64,000 nucleotides of DNA from Rhodothermales bacterium (lineage in GTDB: Bacteria; Bacteroidota; Rhodothermia; Rhodothermales; UBA10348), in the NCBI GenBank assembly GCA_040221055.1, contig JAVJVN010000016.1, positions 62,001 to 126,000 on the forward strand. Direction: 5' to 3'. Each line of letters opens with the position of its first letter. Within the stretch, counting starts at the first letter, position 1. Positions 61,057 through 64,000 of the stretch are shown in pieces. The position numbers were made by a program, and so were the translations under genes. The notes beneath the pieces are model-generated. The model did no database searches. It saw nothing but the letters and a program-made list of their open reading frames with translations, and was not told the origin of the DNA.

Positions 61057-63942
61057 ATGGACACAGGATTCAGCTGGAGAAAAGCGGCAACGGCCGTTTT
61101 TCTTGCTGTTTTTCTCGTTCCGTCGCTTTGCAGCCAAGCGAATGCGCAGACAGGAACGCTCGTAGGCACCGTCATTGACGGTGAGTACGGAGACGAATTG
61201 ATCGGAGCCAACGTCCTCCTTGAGGGGACCATGATCGGGACATCCACCGGTCTCGACGGGACCTATCGGGTCACCAGTATCCCACCGGGTACCTACTCCG
61301 TCAAATTTTCATTTATCGGCTATCAGACCCTGACCGTGTCGGGCGTCGAGATCCTGCCGGGCGACATTACCCGGGTCGATGCCACGCTCGCCCCGGAGGC
61401 GTTCATGCTCGAGGGCGATGTGGTCGTCGAGGCCCGGGCCATCCGGGACAACGAAGCCACGCTGCTCAAGGACCGCCAGAAGGCCATCGCCGTGAGCGAC
61501 GCCATCAGTGCGGAAATGATGGCGCAGTCAGGTGTGTCGGATGCCGCTGGCGCCATGTCCCGTGTTACGGGAGCGTCCGTTCAGGACTCCAAGTACGTGA
61601 TCGTGCGTGGTCTGGGCGGACGTTACGGCAATGCACAGCTCAACGGCGCGTCACTTCCGAGTGCGGATCCCGACAAGAACGCCACGCAGCTGGACCTTTT
61701 CCCGACCGGATTGCTCGACAACATCGTCACGACGAAGACGTTTACACCGGACAAGCCGGGCAACTTCTCTGGCGGCAGCGTGGACGTCCGGACAAAGAAT
61801 TTCCCGGACCAGCTGTTGTTCAAGGTGACGACCTCCACCGCGTACAACTCGAACGTGTCCGGACGGAACGACCTGATCCTCGGCCAACGGTCCACCACGG
61901 ATTGGCGGGGTTTTGATGACGGTCTTCGCGACCTGCCTGAAATGTTGACGGCGGACGATCTGGAGATTCCGCGCGCCACTCAGGCACGCTCCAATGAGGA
62001 ACTCGCCACGATACTCGATACGTACTCGCGTTCGTTCCAGACGTCCATGGTTCCGGTTCGCCAAGATGCGTTCATGGACCAATCATACAGCGTGACATTC
62101 GGCAACCAGACGTCATTATTCGGTCGGCGTCTGGGATTCGTTGCGAGTGGGAGCTACGGGCGGGGTTTCTCGTCCATTGCTGACGGCCGGACGGCGCAAT
62201 ACAACCGTGCGGATCCGAACGTCGAGAGCCTGAATGCCGACTATGACCTGGTCGACAACAACGGGAAAGAAGAGGTTTCCTGGTCGGGGATGGGCAGTCT
62301 CGCTTACAAGATTCACCCGCTGCATGAGATCAGTCTTCAGGCCATGCGTTCGCAGGTGACGGATCATGAGGGACGTATCCAACAGGGCGTGTTTCCGAAG
62401 AACTCCCCGGAAACGGTCACCTTTGAGACCTTTTCGGTCCGATTCACGGAACGGTTTGTGACTTCACTCCAGGCGCGTGGAGAGCATGTGTTGGCGCCCA
62501 TCGGCAACCTGAAGGCAGACTGGCTGGTCTCGATGACCAACACGGAACAGGATGAGCCCGACCTTCGCTTCTTCTTCGACCAGTTCATAGAACGCACGCC
62601 TGGTGATCCCGACTCCAGGATTTACGACCTCGTGCTGGGTTCCTCCAATGCCAGCCCACCTACGCGGCTCTTCCGGTCGATGTCCGAAGAGAACCAGGAA
62701 ATGGCTTTCAACCTGGAGTTGCCGTTCAAGCTGGGATCCCGGAGTGCCAGCGTGAAGTCCGGAGTGGCTCGGCTCCAGAAGGACCGGGCGTTCCGTGAGC
62801 GGAAGTTCGACTATGTCAGCGGAGTCAACTCGTTCTCCGCGTTCAATGGGAATATCGCGGAGTACTTTGGTCCGGAGAATGTCGGGATCGTCGGAACGGA
62901 TCACCGGGGCCGGTATCAGTTCGGCAATACCATCCGTGACAACTCCATCCGTGCCAATAACTTCGACGGCGATCAGACCACCGCGGCCCTGTATTTGATG
63001 GCCGATGTACCGGTAACGCGTCGCATTCGTGTAATCGGGGGCGTACGAGTCGAGGATTCGGATATGGAGATCGTGAGCTTTGACTCCACCAAAGCTCCTG
63101 GCACGTTGGACAACCGGGACTGGCTGCCGTCGGTGAATGTGGTTTACGGACTCGGAGAGAATATGAACGTCCGTGCAGCCGTGACGCGGACCCTGGCTCG
63201 TCCCACGTTCCGTGAGAAAGCACCGTTTTCTGCCTTCGACTTTGCGGGTGGTCGCGTGACGGCCGGCAATCCGGAATTGCAGCGGTCCCTCATTTCCAAT
63301 TATGACCTCCGCTGGGAGTGGTTCTTGCGTCCAGGCGAACTGGTGTCCGTCAGCGGATTCTACAAGTACATCCAGGACCCCATTGAGCGGGTCATCGTCT
63401 CGAACAACAACCAGGAGACCTTCCAGAACGTGGGTCGCGCCGAGATCCTGGGTGCCGAATTCGAGGCACGGAAGCGCCTGGACTTCATCTGGAGGCACCT
63501 CGCCAACGTCATGGTGAGTGCCAATCTCGCAGTCATCGACTCCGATACGGACGTCCCCCAGCGCGAGAAAGACTTCGCCACGGGCTTCGAGATCGGCGAT
63601 GAGCGCCCATTCCAGGGCCAAGCCGAATTCGTGTTCAACACCGTTCTGTCCTGGGATGTACCGAAACACGCCATGTCGACCTCCCTCAGCTTCAACCGTC
63701 TGGGCCGACAACTTTCCAGTGTATCCATCGGCGGGACACCCAACATTTTCGAGTATGGACGCAACGACCTGAACGCGACGTTCTCGAAAACCTTCATCGG
63801 CAATGTCACCGTGTCGGTGGCCGTCAAGAACCTGCTTGACGACGACTACCTCACGGCCTACGAACTGGGTGGTGAACGCTACACGGCCACCCGCTACCGG
63901 CTCGGACGCACCTATTCCATCGGGGTGTCCTACGGACTTTGA
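61057..63942 (+). CDS. TonB-dependent receptor with carboxypeptidase-like N-terminal domain
   Basis: The 961-residue protein has a signal peptide (cleavage after A-N-A-Q) and a carboxypeptidase-regulatory domain (about 33-120; L-V-G-T-V-I-D-G-E-Y-G-D-E-L-I-G-A-N-V-L). The plug is about 140-240 (V-I-V-R-G-L-G-G-R-Y). A 22-strand-type barrel ends R-L-G-R-T-Y-S-I-G-V-S-Y-G-L. It imports a large ligand through the outer membrane. The plug resembles receptors that form pairs with a lipoprotein; the next gene begins 27 bases later but is cut off. The substrate is unknown. Confidence 0.93.
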   Translation: MDTGFSWRKAATAVFLAVFLVPSLCSQANAQTGTLVGTVIDGEYGDELIGANVLLEGTMIGTSTGLDGTYRVTSIPPGTYSVKFSFIGYQTLTVSGVEILPGDITRVDATLAPEAFMLEGDVVVEARAIRDNEATLLKDRQKAIAVSDAISAEMMAQSGVSDAAGAMSRVTGASVQDSKYVIVRGLGGRYGNAQLNGASLPSADPDKNATQLDLFPTGLLDNIVTTKTFTPDKPGNFSGGSVDVRTKNFPDQLLFKVTTSTAYNSNVSGRNDLILGQRSTTDWRGFDDGLRDLPEMLTADDLEIPRATQARSNEELATILDTYSRSFQTSMVPVRQDAFMDQSYSVTFGNQTSLFGRRLGFVASGSYGRGFSSIADGRTAQYNRADPNVESLNADYDLVDNNGKEEVSWSGMGSLAYKIHPLHEISLQAMRSQVTDHEGRIQQGVFPKNSPETVTFETFSVRFTERFVTSLQARGEHVLAPIGNLKADWLVSMTNTEQDEPDLRFFFDQFIERTPGDPDSRIYDLVLGSSNASPPTRLFRSMSEENQEMAFNLELPFKLGSRSASVKSGVARLQKDRAFRERKFDYVSGVNSFSAFNGNIAEYFGPENVGIVGTDHRGRYQFGNTIRDNSIRANNFDGDQTTAALYLMADVPVTRRIRVIGGVRVEDSDMEIVSFDSTKAPGTLDNRDWLPSVNVVYGLGENMNVRAAVTRTLARPTFREKAPFSAFDFAGGRVTAGNPELQRSLISNYDLRWEWFLRPGELVSVSGFYKYIQDPIERVIVSNNNQETFQNVGRAEILGAEFEARKRLDFIWRHLANVMVSANLAVIDSDTDVPQREKDFATGFEIGDERPFQGQAEFVFNTVLSWDVPKHAMSTSLSFNRLGRQLSSVSIGGTPNIFEYGRNDLNATFSKTFIGNVTVSVAVKNLLDDDYLTAYELGGERYTATRYRLGRTYSIGVSYGL

Positions 63943-63968
63943 AACCATCCCATCCCAAAGCAAGGAAC

Positions 63969-64000
63969 ATGAAAAAGACAGTACTGATTTTGATGACCCT
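63969..64000 (+). CDS. Start of an exported protein (cut by window end)
   Basis: ATG at 63969 begins M-K-K-T-V-L-I-L-M-T, a typical signal-peptide start, 27 bases after the TonB receptor. It may encode a partner of the receptor. Only about ten codons are visible. Confidence 0.6.
   Translation, partial: MKKTVLILMT

Overview
The window is chromosomal DNA from a GC-rich member of the Bacteroidota/Rhodothermota group, most likely a Rhodothermales (Salinibacter/Rhodothermus-like) bacterium. The evidence is a type IX secretion (T9SS) style C-terminal domain on two large exported proteins, a SusC/TonB receptor with an N-terminal carboxypeptidase-like domain, an FG-GAP/ASPIC surface protein, the Bacteroidota gene order rpmB-rpmG-DUF4295, and promoters of the TTG-N20/21-TAnnTTTG type. 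These assignments come from reading the sequence; no database was searched.

Layout. 1-16.9 kb is mixed-strand housekeeping and envelope genes: a GntR/UTRA regulator tail, moeA, pgi, a tandem universal stress protein, comEC, nusB, a metallophosphatase, ychF, two small outer-membrane-type proteins, a lipoprotein plus LolC/E-type permease pair, rpmB-rpmG-DUF4295 with tRNA-Pro, tRNA-Arg and tRNA-Cys, an acetamidase-like lipoprotein and a beta-lactamase-fold lipoprotein. 16.9-26.5 kb is a dense signalling island. Five minus-strand genes overlap or nearly touch: a PAS-histidine kinase-REC hybrid, a Ser/Thr kinase with a TPR-rich tail, a degenerate Clp-type double AAA+ unfoldase, a REC-histidine kinase, and a T9SS-exported protein. 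A second REC-histidine kinase converges on them. Then come a photolyase, a 1336-residue T9SS subtilase, TerC and an RsbU-type phosphatase.

33-51.3 kb is almost entirely minus strand: dnaB with a uracil-DNA glycosylase homologue, coaBC-gmk-yicC, an FG-GAP/ASPIC protein, tRNA-Ser, rpsB-tsf-pyrH-frr, rplM-rpsI, and dnaA with dnaN. The exception is an ECF-sigma/membrane-protein pair. From 51.9 kb to the end everything is plus strand: DUF177-rpmF-plsX-fabH-fabD-fabG, a DEAD-box helicase, a ChaN-like protein, htpG and a TonB receptor. The strand flip, together with DnaA boxes upstream of dnaA, marks 51341-51865 as the probable chromosomal origin.

Observations that ordinary annotation would miss: (i) the kinase/Clp/phosphorelay operon and the missing functional loops in its Clp protein; (ii) two separate tRNA genes (Cys and Ser) each followed by a terminator, cruciform-rich DNA and then an exact 17-nt copy of the tRNA 3' end; (iii) a roughly 19-bp hairpin ending on the base before the start codon of the TonB receptor; (iv) a cluster of DnaA-box-like sites next to AT-rich DNA at 3.3 kb; (v) a family-4-like uracil-DNA glycosylase that has lost all four Fe-S cysteines.
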